Positions 1 to 9,325 of a stretch of 64,000 nt of DNA are shown piece after piece. The stretch spans positions 1,922,001-1,986,000 of the forward strand of contig NZ_CP011773.1 of assembly GCF_001021385.1 (NCBI RefSeq), written 5' to 3'. Under the pieces are notes generated by a model. That model saw only the letters and a list, made by a program, of their open reading frames with translations, did not search any database and was not told the DNA's origin. Each line of letters begins with the position of its first letter. Within the stretch, counting starts at the first letter, position 1. Source of the DNA: Mycobacterium sp. EPa45. Its GTDB lineage: Bacteria; Actinomycetota; Actinomycetes; Mycobacteriales; Mycobacteriaceae. The translations under genes and the position numbers were made by a program.

Positions 1-217
1 GATCTGAGGGCGGCGGCTCGGCCAGGCAGTCGCCGGGCTGCAAGTCCACCCACTTCACCGACCGGGGCTGGCGGGCGGGCGCGGCGGTCACCGTGGTGGT
101 GCTGGGCGAGGTCGACGCGTTTGTCGTGGTCAGCGTCGGCGTGGTGTCGGCGCTTCCGCCGCAGCCCGCAGCGAACGCAATCGCCACACCAAACATGCCC
201 CAAGCCGTGCTGCGCAT
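1..217 (-). CDS. putative lipoprotein, C-terminus outside the window
   Basis: The ATG at complement 217 opens a frame that runs off the left edge, so only about 72 residues are visible. The N-terminus is a lipoprotein signal: a short hydrophobic stretch ending in FAAGC, with the lipidated Cys at residue 19. A Thr/Ser/Ala-rich linker of about 35 residues follows, as is usual for mycobacterial lipoproteins tethered to the outer face of the membrane. The last visible part, VKWVDLQPGDCL, resembles the start of the septum-formation family domain (GDCL motif). That family call is tentative because most of the domain is missing. It is divergent from the secreted protein at 266. Confidence 0.7.
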   Translation of the reverse strand, partial: MRSTAWGMFGVAIAFAAGCGGSADTTPTLTTTNASTSPSTTTVTAAPARQPRSVKWVDLQPGDCLAEPPPSD

Positions 218-265
218 CACCGTCTGTTTACCTCAGCCCCCGCTCCGGGTACATGCCTTCGCATC

Positions 266-613
266 ATGCCAATCACCAAAATGACTGCCAAGGTGGCGCT
301 CGCGGCCGCAGCCGTTGCCACCACGTTGAGCGCGGGAGCCGGCCTGGCTCAAGCCGACCCGAAGGGTCCGCCCGGACCGCCGTGGGTGCCGAGCGGACCG
401 GGTGTCAATGCCGGTGCGCCGGGCAACCCGCTGCCGCCGGGACAAGGCTATCTGCCTCCGCCGGGACATCGCGCGGACTATGACGACGTCGTACCTGTCT
501 GGGCGCCGCCGGCGCCGCCACCGCCCCGGTGGGCGCCGTGGCTGCCGGTGGTCTGGAATGCGGACCTGCCGGCGTGGGGCGTCTGGTGGAACGGCGGGTT
601 CATCCAGCTGTAG
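266..613 (+). CDS. small secreted proline-rich protein
   Basis: 115 residues. A positively charged start (MPITKMTAK) is followed by an Ala-rich hydrophobic segment and a likely signal-peptidase site near GLAQADP (about residue 30). The mature part is dominated by Pro/Gly (GPPGPP, PPAPPPP) and ends in a Trp-rich stretch (WAPWLPVVWN, WGVWWNGGF). It resembles the many short exported Pro-rich proteins of mycobacteria. No catalytic motif is seen and no function is proposed. It is probably monocistronic. Confidence 0.7.
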   Translation: MPITKMTAKVALAAAAVATTLSAGAGLAQADPKGPPGPPWVPSGPGVNAGAPGNPLPPGQGYLPPPGHRADYDDVVPVWAPPAPPPPRWAPWLPVVWNADLPAWGVWWNGGFIQL

Positions 614-620
614 GCGTTCT

Positions 621-812
621 TCAAAAACTGCTCTCGCGGCCCCGCACGAACTCCAGGAGTGCGGGGTCGCTTGAGCTGAACCGGTCGACTTCCTCCCCGC
701 CGTCGCAGCGGTACAGGCCGACGGTGACCGAGTGAGCGTGCCGATCGATCACGACCCAATGCGCGCCGGCGTCCTCCCACCGCTGTAGCACCGCAACCGG
801 GTCGTCGCTCAT
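621..812 (-). CDS. small conserved hypothetical protein
   Basis: 63 residues from the ATG at complement 812 (MSDDPVAVLQRWEDAG). The sequence HWVVIDRHAHSVTVGLYRC followed by GGEEVDRFSSSDPALLEFV has the look of a compact alpha/beta fold. The family is not recognised. A longer upstream start is possible, but it would run through the divergent oxidoreductase gene at 845, so the short form is preferred. The stop lies 8 bp from the end of the convergent secreted-protein gene. Confidence 0.65.
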   Translation of the reverse strand: MSDDPVAVLQRWEDAGAHWVVIDRHAHSVTVGLYRCDGGEEVDRFSSSDPALLEFVRGRESSF

Positions 813-844
813 GACACCATCATGGCCCGTGCGATGATCGCCCC

Positions 845-1702
845 ATGCGACTCGGGTTGCACGCCCTGGGTATCGGCGCCGGCGCGGAGCCCGCCGTGAT
901 CCGGGCGGTGGCAGTCGCGGCCGAGCACGTCGGTTTCGCCACCTTGTGGTCGGGCGAGCACGTGGTGATGGTCGACCAATCCGACTCGCCGTACCCGTAC
1001 TCCGAGGACGGCAAGATCGCGGTGCCCGCCGATGCAGACTGGATCGACCCGATGATCGGGCTGGCGTTCGCCGCATCCGCCACGACGACGATCAGACTGG
1101 CCACCGGCGTCCTGCTGCTGCCCGAACACAATCCGGTGATCGTCGCCAAGCAGGCGGCCAGTATGGACAAGCTCAGCGGTGGCCGGTTCGCATTGGGCAT
1201 CGGAATCGGTTGGTCGCGTGAGGAATTCGACGCCCTCGGAATTCCCTTCGAGCGGCGAGCCGCGCGAACCGCCGACTATGTTGCCGCGATGCGGACCATC
1301 TGGCGCGACGATATCGCCTCCTACGCAGGCGAATTCACCACCTTCGACGCAATTCGGGTCCACCCCAAGCCGGGGCAGCGCCGCATCCCGGTCCTGTGCG
1401 GAGGCAACAGTGATGCCGCACTGCGCCGGGTCGCGCGGTGGGGTGACGGCTGGTACGGCTTCAACCTCCGCGACGTCGATGACGTCGCGGCGAAGGTGGC
1501 GACGCTGCGGGGGTTCTGTGAGCAGGCGGGGCGCGATACGGCTGACCTGCAGCTGGCGGTCGCGCTACGCGAACCCCGACCGGCGGACGCGGGCCGTCTG
1601 GCAGAGTTGGGTGTGGACGAACTGGTTCTGGTTGCGTCGCCGCCGCAGGATCCGGCGGCGGCCGGGCAATGGGTGGCTGACCTGGCCACAGATTGGCAGT
1701 AA
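845..1702 (+). CDS. LLM-class F420-dependent oxidoreductase
   Basis: 285 residues with a luciferase-like TIM barrel (residues 1 to about 250). Typical features are the opening MRLGLHALGIG, the strand IRLATGVLLLPEHNP (about residues 81-95), the segment LSGGRFALGIGIGW (about 110-124) and RIPVLCGGNSDAALRRVARWGDGW (about 178-200). The last is the usual pattern of the mycobacterial probable-F420-dependent subclass, which transfers hydride between cofactor F420 and an unknown small molecule. The substrate cannot be told from sequence. It is close to two downstream genes at 1712 and 2158 and may be cotranscribed with them. Confidence 0.88.
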   Translation: MRLGLHALGIGAGAEPAVIRAVAVAAEHVGFATLWSGEHVVMVDQSDSPYPYSEDGKIAVPADADWIDPMIGLAFAASATTTIRLATGVLLLPEHNPVIVAKQAASMDKLSGGRFALGIGIGWSREEFDALGIPFERRAARTADYVAAMRTIWRDDIASYAGEFTTFDAIRVHPKPGQRRIPVLCGGNSDAALRRVARWGDGWYGFNLRDVDDVAAKVATLRGFCEQAGRDTADLQLAVALREPRPADAGRLAELGVDELVLVASPPQDPAAAGQWVADLATDWQ

Positions 1703-1711
1703 GGGGGCGCG

Positions 1712-2146
1712 GTGGACCACTGGACTGCGGTCGCAGTGGCGGCGGTGTTCATTTGGCTGGGTATGGTGCTGGCCATCTCCTTCCTGGAGGCGCCGCTGAA
1801 GTTTCGTGCTCCCGGCGTCACGATCCCGCTCGGGCTCGGTATCGGACGGCTTGTCTTCCGGGCTCTCAACATCTGTGAAGCCGTCCTGGCGGCGGTCATC
1901 GTCGTTGCACTGGTGGCTGGTAGCCCGAGCCCGGGCGTCATCGCGGCCGTGCTGGTGGCCGTCGCCGCGCTGTTGGCTCAAGTGATCGGGGTGCGCCCAG
2001 CGCTGACACGGCGCTCGGATGCAGTGTTGGCCGACGCCAGCCAGGCCGAGGCCGGACGGTCGCACGCCCATTACGTCTACGTCGTGTTCGAAGTCGTCAA
2101 GGTGGTGGCGCTGCTCTTCAGTGGCGTTCTGCTGCTCAACTTTTGA
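1712..2146 (+). CDS. small polytopic membrane protein
   Basis: 144 residues from the GTG at 1712, preceded by a purine-rich ribosome site (aaggggg). Four hydrophobic segments are visible: about residues 5-25, 45-68, 75-95 and 122-142. The charged loop between segments 3 and 4 (TRRSDAVLADASQAEAGRSHAHY) is the only strongly polar part. No catalytic motif is recognised. It starts 9 bp after the F420 oxidoreductase, and its stop overlaps the ribosome-binding region of the cupin gene, so the three probably form one transcript. Confidence 0.72.
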   Translation: MDHWTAVAVAAVFIWLGMVLAISFLEAPLKFRAPGVTIPLGLGIGRLVFRALNICEAVLAAVIVVALVAGSPSPGVIAAVLVAVAALLAQVIGVRPALTRRSDAVLADASQAEAGRSHAHYVYVVFEVVKVVALLFSGVLLLNF

Positions 2147-2157
2147 TGGAGGATGTC

Positions 2158-2490
2158 ATGGATTCGATCTCACTGATCCAGCTCGCCGACGACCAGCTGG
2201 CGGCGGCCCGCTCGTCTAACAGCGGCCGCGCCGCGCACACGGTGCACGGCGGCCACGACCACCAGCTGCGGCAGACGCTGATCGCCCTGGCGAGCGGGCA
2301 TGAACTCAGCGAGCACCACACGCCGGGGGAGACCACACTGCAGGTGTTGCGCGGCCACGTACGACTGGCCACCGAGGATGACGCGTGGGAGGGCCACACG
2401 GGTGATCTGCTGATGGTCCCGCGCGCCCGCCACGGCCTGCAGGCCATCGACGACTCGGTGATCCTGCTGACGGTGCTGGCCGACAGCTGA
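2158..2490 (+). CDS. cupin-domain protein
   Basis: 110 residues; a single-domain cupin. The conserved beta-barrel appears as LIALASGHELSEHHTPGETT (first cupin motif with paired His) and LQVLRGHVRLATED then GDLLMVPRARHGLQAIDDS (second motif with His). This gives a probable metal site of three His plus a Glu. The ATG at 2158 was chosen because GGAGG lies 5 bp upstream; a TTG at 2143 is possible but lacks such a site. The substrate is unknown. It is likely coupled to the membrane protein upstream. Confidence 0.82.
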   Translation: MDSISLIQLADDQLAAARSSNSGRAAHTVHGGHDHQLRQTLIALASGHELSEHHTPGETTLQVLRGHVRLATEDDAWEGHTGDLLMVPRARHGLQAIDDSVILLTVLADS

Positions 2491-2494
2491 TCGG

Positions 2495-3556
2495 TCAGTA
2501 CCGGTAGTCGGCCAGATCGGTTGCGCCCTGCCGGACGTCGCCGTCGAGCAAGAGCAGGGCGGGCACCATCTCAGAGGTCACCAGGCCGTGCCGGCCGGTC
2601 ACGTCGTCGATGAGGTCGAAGCACTGGGCGATGACCTCCGGAGTGTCAACGACGATTGTCGTCACCGGCACCTGGCGGCCGTATTGAATCAGCTTGTCGC
2701 CGTGCGGTTTATGGTCGCCGTGAAAGCCCCAGATGCCGCGCAGCACGGTGGCGCCGCCGGCGGTCTGGGACTCCCACAGGCGCCGCACCAGCGCCCGGTG
2801 GACAGGCACCCTGTCGTGGTGGGTGGCGGCGTCGGTGTAGATCGTCAGCTTCTGGCGCAGTTCCCGGCCGTGGGCGTCGATGGCCGGCAGTGCGGGCGGG
2901 CGGGCCAGCAGCCGGCCGTCGCGCTTGCAGACCTGAACGCGCTCGACCGTCACCAGCGGCTCACTCATCAGTGACTGGAGTTCGGGCAGGGCGCGCCGCG
3001 CTTGTTCGGCGGAGCCGATCGCGACGATCATGATCGGCACATCGGAGTTGCCGCTGAAGAATCGGGCGCGGCGCCGCTGACCATTCGCGGTGCCGTCGAC
3101 GCCGAGGTACACCGTTGCACCGGCGAAGTGATGGCGGTGCAACAGATCGCACACCGCGTAGAAGGCGGCCGCCCCGTTGACTCGGCGCCGGCGTCCGACG
3201 TAGACGGTGAGCTTGACCGCGTCGTCACCCTCGGGTAGCGCACCGGTATAGCGCCGGGCCCGCTCCAGGGTGATCAGTCCGCGGGTGGTGATGCCGACGA
3301 CGTCGTCGATCAGTCCGCCAATCGTCTCGGCGGTGTCGATGGCGGCGATGGCGACCGGCGGATCCTCAGACAGCGTCAGCGACTCATCGCTGCGGATGAC
3401 ATGTCGCGGTCCGAAACTCGCGATACCGCGCAGCATGATGCTGTCGGCCACACCGCGTTCTGCGTAGAGGTCCAGCATCGCCTCGGCAAGGAAGCGGGAG
3501 CCGTCGCGCTGGCGTTCTCCGAAGAAGGTGGTCAGTTTCAGGTAGGTGTCGTTCAC
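2495..3556 (-). CDS. DUF190 domain protein (two copies)
   Basis: About 353 residues. Two DUF190 repeats are visible: N-terminal (LKLTTFFGERQR...LLRGIASFG style) and C-terminal (KLTIYTDAATHHDRVP...TVLRGIWGFHGDHKPHGD). A third, similar stretch lies between them (KLTVYVGRRRRVNG). DUF190 is a ferredoxin-fold family often found next to CrcB/Fluc fluoride channels. It may be a regulatory or accessory subunit, but its function is not established. The GTG at complement 3556 overlaps the stop of the channel gene (GTGA), which points to translational coupling; a start 18 bp further upstream is possible. Confidence 0.82.
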   Translation of the reverse strand: MNDTYLKLTTFFGERQRDGSRFLAEAMLDLYAERGVADSIMLRGIASFGPRHVIRSDESLTLSEDPPVAIAAIDTAETIGGLIDDVVGITTRGLITLERARRYTGALPEGDDAVKLTVYVGRRRRVNGAAAFYAVCDLLHRHHFAGATVYLGVDGTANGQRRRARFFSGNSDVPIMIVAIGSAEQARRALPELQSLMSEPLVTVERVQVCKRDGRLLARPPALPAIDAHGRELRQKLTIYTDAATHHDRVPVHRALVRRLWESQTAGGATVLRGIWGFHGDHKPHGDKLIQYGRQVPVTTIVVDTPEVIAQCFDLIDDVTGRHGLVTSEMVPALLLLDGDVRQGATDLADYRY

Positions 3557-3918
3557 AGCAGGCTCGCGATCCACTGGCCGAGCATCGCCGCACCGACGCC
3601 CAGGACAACGCTGACGACGAGATTGGCGACGGCGGGCCAGATCTGGCGCTCCTCGGTCAGCCGCTGCGTTTCCAGCATCCAGGTCGAGAACGTGGTGTAT
3701 GCCCCGACGAAGGCGGTGCCGGTCAGCAGTGCGGCGTGGTGGCTCAACGTCAGGCCGCTGACGAAGCCGAGCAGTACCGCACCACTGATGTTGACCGCGA
3801 GGGTGCCGAATGGGAATGACCGCGCCGCCCGGCGGGCCACCGCGCGATCGACCATGAACCGGGCCACCGACCCCAACCCACCGATGAGCATGACCCCGGC
3901 CCAGATCGCGACGGTCAT
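3553..3918 (-). CDS. crcB: fluoride channel CrcB/Fluc, second subunit
   Basis: 121 residues with four membrane helices. Fluc channels export fluoride and work as dual-topology dimers, or as heterodimers when two genes lie side by side, as here. Signature segments are [10 protein letters not shown] (first helix end), [21 protein letters not shown] and [13 protein letters not shown], the last being the conserved GxxTTFST helix break that lines the pore. The ATG at complement 3918 overlaps the upstream crcB stop (ATGA), and the stop overlaps the DUF190 start, so the three genes form a tight operon. Confidence 0.92.
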   Translation of the reverse strand: MTVAIWAGVMLIGGLGSVARFMVDRAVARRAARSFPFGTLAVNISGAVLLGFVSGLTLSHHAALLTGTAFVGAYTTFSTWMLETQRLTEERQIWPAVANLVVSVVLGVGAAMLGQWIASLL

Positions 3919-4313
3919 GCGCGGATCCTGACCCGGCGTACCAGAGCCGTCGCGATGTATACCGCCAGCAGGCCGGCGGCGATGCTGACCACGGTGTAGC
4001 CGGCCGCCAACCCGTAATGGTGGTGTTCGATCATCTTCAAGGTCTCGACCTGCATGGTGGAGAACGTCGTCAGCCCCCCGCAGAGGCCGGTGCCCAACAG
4101 CGGGCGGCGGTAGCTCGACAGTGGTAAGCGTTCGAGCAGTCGGGTGGTGAAATAACCCAGTAAGAAGGCACCCACGACGTTGACGCCGAACGTCGCCCAC
4201 GGCCAGCGTGCGGGGTCATCTACGAACACCGTCGCCAGGGCCGCGCGCGCGAGAGTCCCCACCGCGCCGCCGACGAACACGGCCGCCAATTCCCGGTTGT
4301 CATGGCCGAACAT
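3915..4313 (-). CDS. crcB: fluoride channel CrcB/Fluc, first subunit
   Basis: 132 residues, four membrane helices. It shows [37 protein letters not shown] and [18 protein letters not shown], which contains the Fluc pore signature GxxTTFST. It pairs with the downstream subunit and is the first gene of the crcB-crcB-DUF190 operon. The ATG at complement 4313 is preferred to a TTG two codons upstream because a run of G (aaggggg) lies 6 bp ahead of it. I looked for a fluoride riboswitch in the 68-bp gap to the divergent pgm gene and did not recognise one. Confidence 0.92.
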   Translation of the reverse strand: MFGHDNRELAAVFVGGAVGTLARAALATVFVDDPARWPWATFGVNVVGAFLLGYFTTRLLERLPLSSYRRPLLGTGLCGGLTTFSTMQVETLKMIEHHHYGLAAGYTVVSIAAGLLAVYIATALVRRVRIRA

Positions 4314-4381
4314 GGGCAACCCCCTTAACCGTGGATGAATCCGCGAGCAAGTATCGCTCCTAGGAAGGCAGAATTGGCGTC

Positions 4382-6016
<1,635 letters not shown>

Positions 6017-6438
6017 GTAGCCCGCATTTGGGGCACCGACGCCTCGGTGGTCACATCGGCCGGTCGACCTCGGCCAGGAGCTTGCGGAATTGCTGCAAAG
6101 GTGTTGGAAGAGAACACTTTACGCGTCAATGCTTGTGCTGTATAGGCGGATCTGGGCGACGGTATCGGCAACTGATGAGCGGATGGCTCATAAATGAGTA
6201 TTCGCCTCATTCTTCGGCAGGTACTGGCACAACCGGGATTCGACACGTTAGATCGTCATTACGGCATTCGAGAGCGACCCCCCATCTCTCGGCTGTCGGG
6301 TGCCCGCCCTGGACTGCTCTCGATCCCCCCTGCGGTCCAGGACGGGCGCTTTGCGTTCGGCTGGCGACGGGCCTGTCTGCTGACCACGTGCTACCAGGTC
6401 ACCCGCAGCGTTTCGGCCCGTCCTAATACAGTCATCTC
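6017..6438. other. intergenic region with paired hairpins
   Basis: 422 bp between pgm and the MFS gene with no convincing coding sequence; short frames on both strands have no recognisable family. It is visibly less GC-rich than its flanks around 6100-6290. It holds the back-to-back inverted repeats at 6175-6211 and presumably the promoter of the MFS gene. Confidence 0.5.
6175..6211. repeat. two adjacent perfect inverted repeats
   Basis: ATGAGC (6175-6180) pairs with GCTCAT (6186-6191) across a 5-bp loop. Immediately after it, AATGAG (6193-6198) pairs with CTCATT (6206-6211) across a 7-bp loop. ATGAG and CTCAT each occur twice, so alternative pairings are possible. It could be a repressor site or a structured leader for the exporter at 6439; no T-run follows. 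Confidence 0.4.
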
Positions 6439-7701
6439 GTGAGTTCTGTCGCGGAGGGTGACTGTCCCTCGGAAGCCGAAGCCAAGCTTCCGCGGGAAGT
6501 CTGGGTTCTGATCGCCGCCAACGCGGTGATCGCCCTGGGGTACGGCGTGGTGGCGCCGGTGCTGCCGCAGTTCGCCCGCAACTTCGGCGTGAGTATCAGC
6601 GCGGCGACGTTCGTGATCACCGCCTTCGCGTTGATGCGGCTGTGCTTCGCCCCGGCATCGGGCATGTTGGTGCAGCGGCTGGGGGAGCGCCGCATCTACG
6701 TCAGCGGTTTGCTGATCGTGGCGTTGTCGACCGGCGCGTGTGCGTTCGCCCATACCTATTGGCAGCTCTTGGTGTTCCGGGCGCTCGGCGGGATCGGTTC
6801 GACGATGTTCTTCGTCTCCGCGCTCGGGCTGATGATCCGGATCAGCCCGCACAACGCCCGCGGCCGGGTGGCGGGGATGTTCTCCAGTGCGTTCCTGGTC
6901 GGGTCGGTGGCCGGTCCGCTGTTGGGCAGCCTGACTGCCGGGCTGGGCCTGGCCGCGCCCTTCCTCATTTACGGGGCGGCGCTCCTCATCGCTGCCGCGG
7001 TGGTGTTCATCAACCTGCGGCACTCGCACCTGGCGGCGCCCGCGCCGGCCGACGAACTGACCGTCACCCTGCGGGTGGCGCTTCGGCATCGGGCATACCG
7101 GGCCGCGCTGCTGTCGAACTTCGCCACCGGTTGGTCGGCGTTCGGGCTGCGGGTCGCGCTGGTGCCGTTGTTCATCACCGAGGCTCTGCACCGCGGGCCC
7201 GGGGTCGCGGGTGCGGCCCTGGCCACGTTCGCGGCCGGCAATGTGGCGGCGGTGATCCCTTCGGGTCGCCTGTCTGACCGGACCGGGCGGCGACCGCTGC
7301 TGATCAGCGGGTTGGGCTTGTCCGGGTTGACGACGGCGGTGGTCGGGGCTGCGACGTCGTTGCCGGTGTTCCTGGTCGGTGCGTTCATCGCCGGGGCGGC
7401 CACCGGGGTGTTCACCGCGCCGCAGCAGGCCGCGGTGGCCGACATCATCGGCAAGGCGCGCGGCGGGACGGCCGTCGCGACGTTCCAGATGATGTCGGAC
7501 CTGGGGTCGATCGCGGGATCGCTGGGGGTGGGGGAGATCGCCCAGCACCTGTCGTTCGAGTGGGCGTTCGCGATCAGCGGAGCCATCCTGGTGTTGGCAT
7601 CGATCGGGTGGCTGCTGGCGCCGGAAACGCGGGATGCGCCGCCGTTGGAGCACACACCGCCGCGGCCGCTCGGCCCGGAGGCCGCTGGTGAGCTGCCCTG
7701 A
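6439..7701 (+). CDS. MFS transporter
   Basis: 420 residues with about 12 hydrophobic helices; a drug-exporter-like major facilitator. Helix 1 opens with VWVLIAANAVIALGYGVVAPVLPQF. The loop 2-3 region has MLVQRLGERRIYVSG, the equivalent of motif A (G-x-x-x-D-R-x-G-R-R variant), and a second copy, IPSGRLSDRTGRRPLL, follows helix 7. A motif-C-like GSVAGPLLGSLTAGLGLAAPF lies in helix 5. The GTG start at 6439 gives a 20-residue cytoplasmic tail. The substrate is unknown. The tRNA-Ala gene lies 52 bp downstream in the same direction. Confidence 0.88.
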   Translation: MSSVAEGDCPSEAEAKLPREVWVLIAANAVIALGYGVVAPVLPQFARNFGVSISAATFVITAFALMRLCFAPASGMLVQRLGERRIYVSGLLIVALSTGACAFAHTYWQLLVFRALGGIGSTMFFVSALGLMIRISPHNARGRVAGMFSSAFLVGSVAGPLLGSLTAGLGLAAPFLIYGAALLIAAAVVFINLRHSHLAAPAPADELTVTLRVALRHRAYRAALLSNFATGWSAFGLRVALVPLFITEALHRGPGVAGAALATFAAGNVAAVIPSGRLSDRTGRRPLLISGLGLSGLTTAVVGAATSLPVFLVGAFIAGAATGVFTAPQQAAVADIIGKARGGTAVATFQMMSDLGSIAGSLGVGEIAQHLSFEWAFAISGAILVLASIGWLLAPETRDAPPLEHTPPRPLGPEAAGELP

Positions 7702-7753
7702 CCAGCGATTTTGAGGCAGGCCCGCCAGTGGTGTAATTTCGGTGGGCACACCT

Positions 7754-7829
7754 GGGGCTATGGCGCAGTTGGTAGCGCACCACACTGGCAGTGTGGGGGT
7801 CAGGGGTTCGAATCCCCTTAGCTCCACCA
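7754..7829 (+). tRNA. tRNA-Ala (anticodon GGC)
   Basis: 76 nt including the encoded CCA. Acceptor arm GGGGCTA pairs with TAGCTCC (one G-T pair). The D arm is GGCGC...GCGC, the anticodon stem CCACA/TGTGG encloses the loop CTGGCAG with anticodon GGC at 7787-7789, and the T arm is AGGGG TTCGAAT CCCCT. The gene is intact. From the first base of the anticodon loop (7785) to just beyond the CCA end, its sequence is the attachment core of the mobile elements that follow, so the 3' half now comes from element A and keeps the tRNA functional. Confidence 0.96.
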
Positions 7830-7833
7830 GGCA
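7785..7833 (+). repeat. attL core (49 bp, tRNA-Ala 3' half)
   Basis: Direct repeat that starts exactly at the anticodon loop of tRNA-Ala and ends four bases past CCA. It is identical over 49 bp to 31221-31269 and has one mismatch to 41460-41508. Sequence to its left diverges immediately, as expected for a crossover within the anticodon loop. Confidence 0.88.
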
Positions 7834-7838
7834 AAACA

Positions 7839-7854
7839 GCACTCGATTGAGTGC
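7839..7854. repeat. perfect hairpin between core and arm sites
   Basis: GCACTCGATTGAGTGC forms a 6-bp stem with a 4-nt loop just downstream of the tRNA. It may help end tRNA transcription (no T-run follows) or may be part of the recombination site. The equivalent stretch at element B's left end is related in sequence but does not form the same hairpin. Confidence 0.4.
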
Positions 7855-7867
7855 TCAGAAGGTCGTT

Positions 7868-7890
7868 TGACGACAGTTCTGACGACAGTT
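7868..7890 (+). promoter_or_regulatory. integrase arm-type sites, left end of element A
   Basis: Two direct copies of TGACGACAGTT at 7868-7878 and 7880-7890, 12 bp apart, beginning 34 bp after the core. Copies with the same pitch lie at the right ends of both elements. Position and spacing are those expected of arm-type sites bound by the N-terminal domain of a tyrosine integrase (inference). Confidence 0.65.
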
Positions 7891-8203
7891 CGGTTCATCT
7901 CAGCCGTGAGCAGGAGCGCATCGCCCCCTTCTCATCAGCTCCCGGATGGCCGCCACGGCGCTGTCGGTCAACACAGTCCGCCCCTGCGGCGTGACGGCCC
8001 CTGCGGTGTGGCGGGGTGATGGCCATGCCATTGGTCCCAACCAACCAGCGGCGGTCAGCGTCCCCGCTCCGATCGTCGAATTTCCGTCACGCTGCAGCAT
8101 GATGCCTGCTCGCGAACCGTGAGCCTCCCGGCCGGGGCATGTCGTGTCTCGGCTGGCGATCCTACGACTTGTCGTATCCTGACCGCCGGGAGGCAAGAGT
8201 CGG

Positions 8204-9325
8204 TTGAACGCAGCTCAGAGCGGAGATAGCCAGGCTCCTGGGGGTCCCTCTAGTGGTCTTCGCGACATACCAGAACCCCTACATGGAGAGACTGGTGTCG
8301 CGCTGTCCGGGCCACCAATATCGCCCATGGCACGCATTTCCCTGTACGACGACGTCCAATGGGAACTATTCATCCTTGAATGGGTGCATGCCCTGAGATC
8401 CGGCTACGTTCAGGTCAAGCGGTTCGGTGGAGCCGGTGACAGGGGCGCGGACATTGCGGCGTTCAAGACTGCAAACGGCCTAGAAGGTGCTTGGGACTGT
8501 TTCCAGTGCAAGCACTATGCAGAACCTCTCGCCCTAGGAGACATACTTCCCGAGATTCTGAAGATCTTCGTGGCAACTGTTGTCGGAGAGTGCGTTCTGC
8601 CGGACAGCTACCAGATCTTGGCTCCCCGCGGTTGCAGTACAAACTGCGGTCGGATGCTCAGCAGCCCGCAGAAGTTGAGGAAAAAGTTCCTCGACCACTT
8701 GGCCGACGACGACAGCACCCTCGCGAGGGGCCTTGAGTCGGACCTCGTCTCTTCGGTTCAGGAACTGGCGTCGGTCACGGATTTCTCGATGTTCCGATCC
8801 GTCGAGCTGACTGATGTGCTTGAACTGCATAAGACAACTTGTTGGTACAGCGACCGATTCGCCACAGCGCTTCAGCCGCGACCCGCTCATGTGCCAGCTC
8901 CCGGTGACTTGGCGACACACGAACGGAGATACGTACAACAACTGGTTGATGTTTACGCCGAAGCACACCCCGAGGAAAGCCTCCAACCCGAATCAGTGGC
9001 ATCAAATCCCAGAGTGGGCGAACGCTTTCGCCGCCACCGCGAGAACTTCTACAAGGCGGAGGCGCTACGAGTGTACGCGCGGGATTCAGTGCCGCCGGGG
9101 ACTTTTGAGCGATTGCAGGATGACATTCATTCGGGTGTTATCGATGTAGTCGAGGACCACCACGCCACGGGCCTGAGACGTTTGACGAGTGTGCTTTCGC
9201 TAGTTGGACAGCTGGATCTGAGTCGGCATCGTCTGATTTCGGTGGTCGAGATCGATGATCGACAGGGCATGTGCCACCAGCTGGCGAACGTCGATCGGAT
9301 TCAATGGATGTCGCGCAATGAATGA
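8204..9325 (+). CDS. ABC-3C system effector, PD-(D/E)XK nuclease-like
   Basis: 373 residues from a TTG preceded by GGGAGG. Near residues 50-104 it has the layout of a restriction-endonuclease fold: YDDVQWELFILEW (Glu54), GGAGDRGADIAAF (Asp83) and WDCFQCKHYAEPL (Gln101/Lys103). The remaining 260 residues are mostly alpha-helical and match my memory of the C-terminal domain by which effectors join ABC-ATPase three-component (ABC-3C) conflict systems. The two following genes supply the other components, which supports the call. In such systems the nuclease is thought to be held in check and released upon invasion. Codon use looks less GC-biased than in the neighbours. The partner ATPase is broken, so the system is probably inactive. 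Confidence 0.68.
   Translation: MNAAQSGDSQAPGGPSSGLRDIPEPLHGETGVALSGPPISPMARISLYDDVQWELFILEWVHALRSGYVQVKRFGGAGDRGADIAAFKTANGLEGAWDCFQCKHYAEPLALGDILPEILKIFVATVVGECVLPDSYQILAPRGCSTNCGRMLSSPQKLRKKFLDHLADDDSTLARGLESDLVSSVQELASVTDFSMFRSVELTDVLELHKTTCWYSDRFATALQPRPAHVPAPGDLATHERRYVQQLVDVYAEAHPEESLQPESVASNPRVGERFRRHRENFYKAEALRVYARDSVPPGTFERLQDDIHSGVIDVVEDHHATGLRRLTSVLSLVGQLDLSRHRLISVVEIDDRQGMCHQLANVDRIQWMSRNE

Larger units (their letters stand above)
7834..8203. other. left-end region of element A
   Basis: 370 bp between the tRNA and the first ABC-3C gene. It holds the 7839 hairpin and the arm sites. A minus-strand frame at 7900-8196 ends in a plausible helical tail (LTDSAVAAIRELMRRG), but the rest looks non-coding and I do not call it a gene. 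A perfect dyad, TACGAC-TT-GTCGTA (8163-8176), lies 28 bp ahead of the TTG start at 8204 and could be an operator for the conflict-system genes. Confidence 0.45.

Noticed and set aside
4314..4381. fluoride riboswitch ahead of the crcB genes
   Set aside because: The gap to pgm is 68 bp and shows none of the crcB-motif consensus that I could recognise.
7900..8196. 98-residue minus-strand frame at the left end of element A
   Set aside because: Only the last 25 residues look protein-like, and the frame runs through the region expected to hold the ABC-3C promoter. Not strong enough to call.
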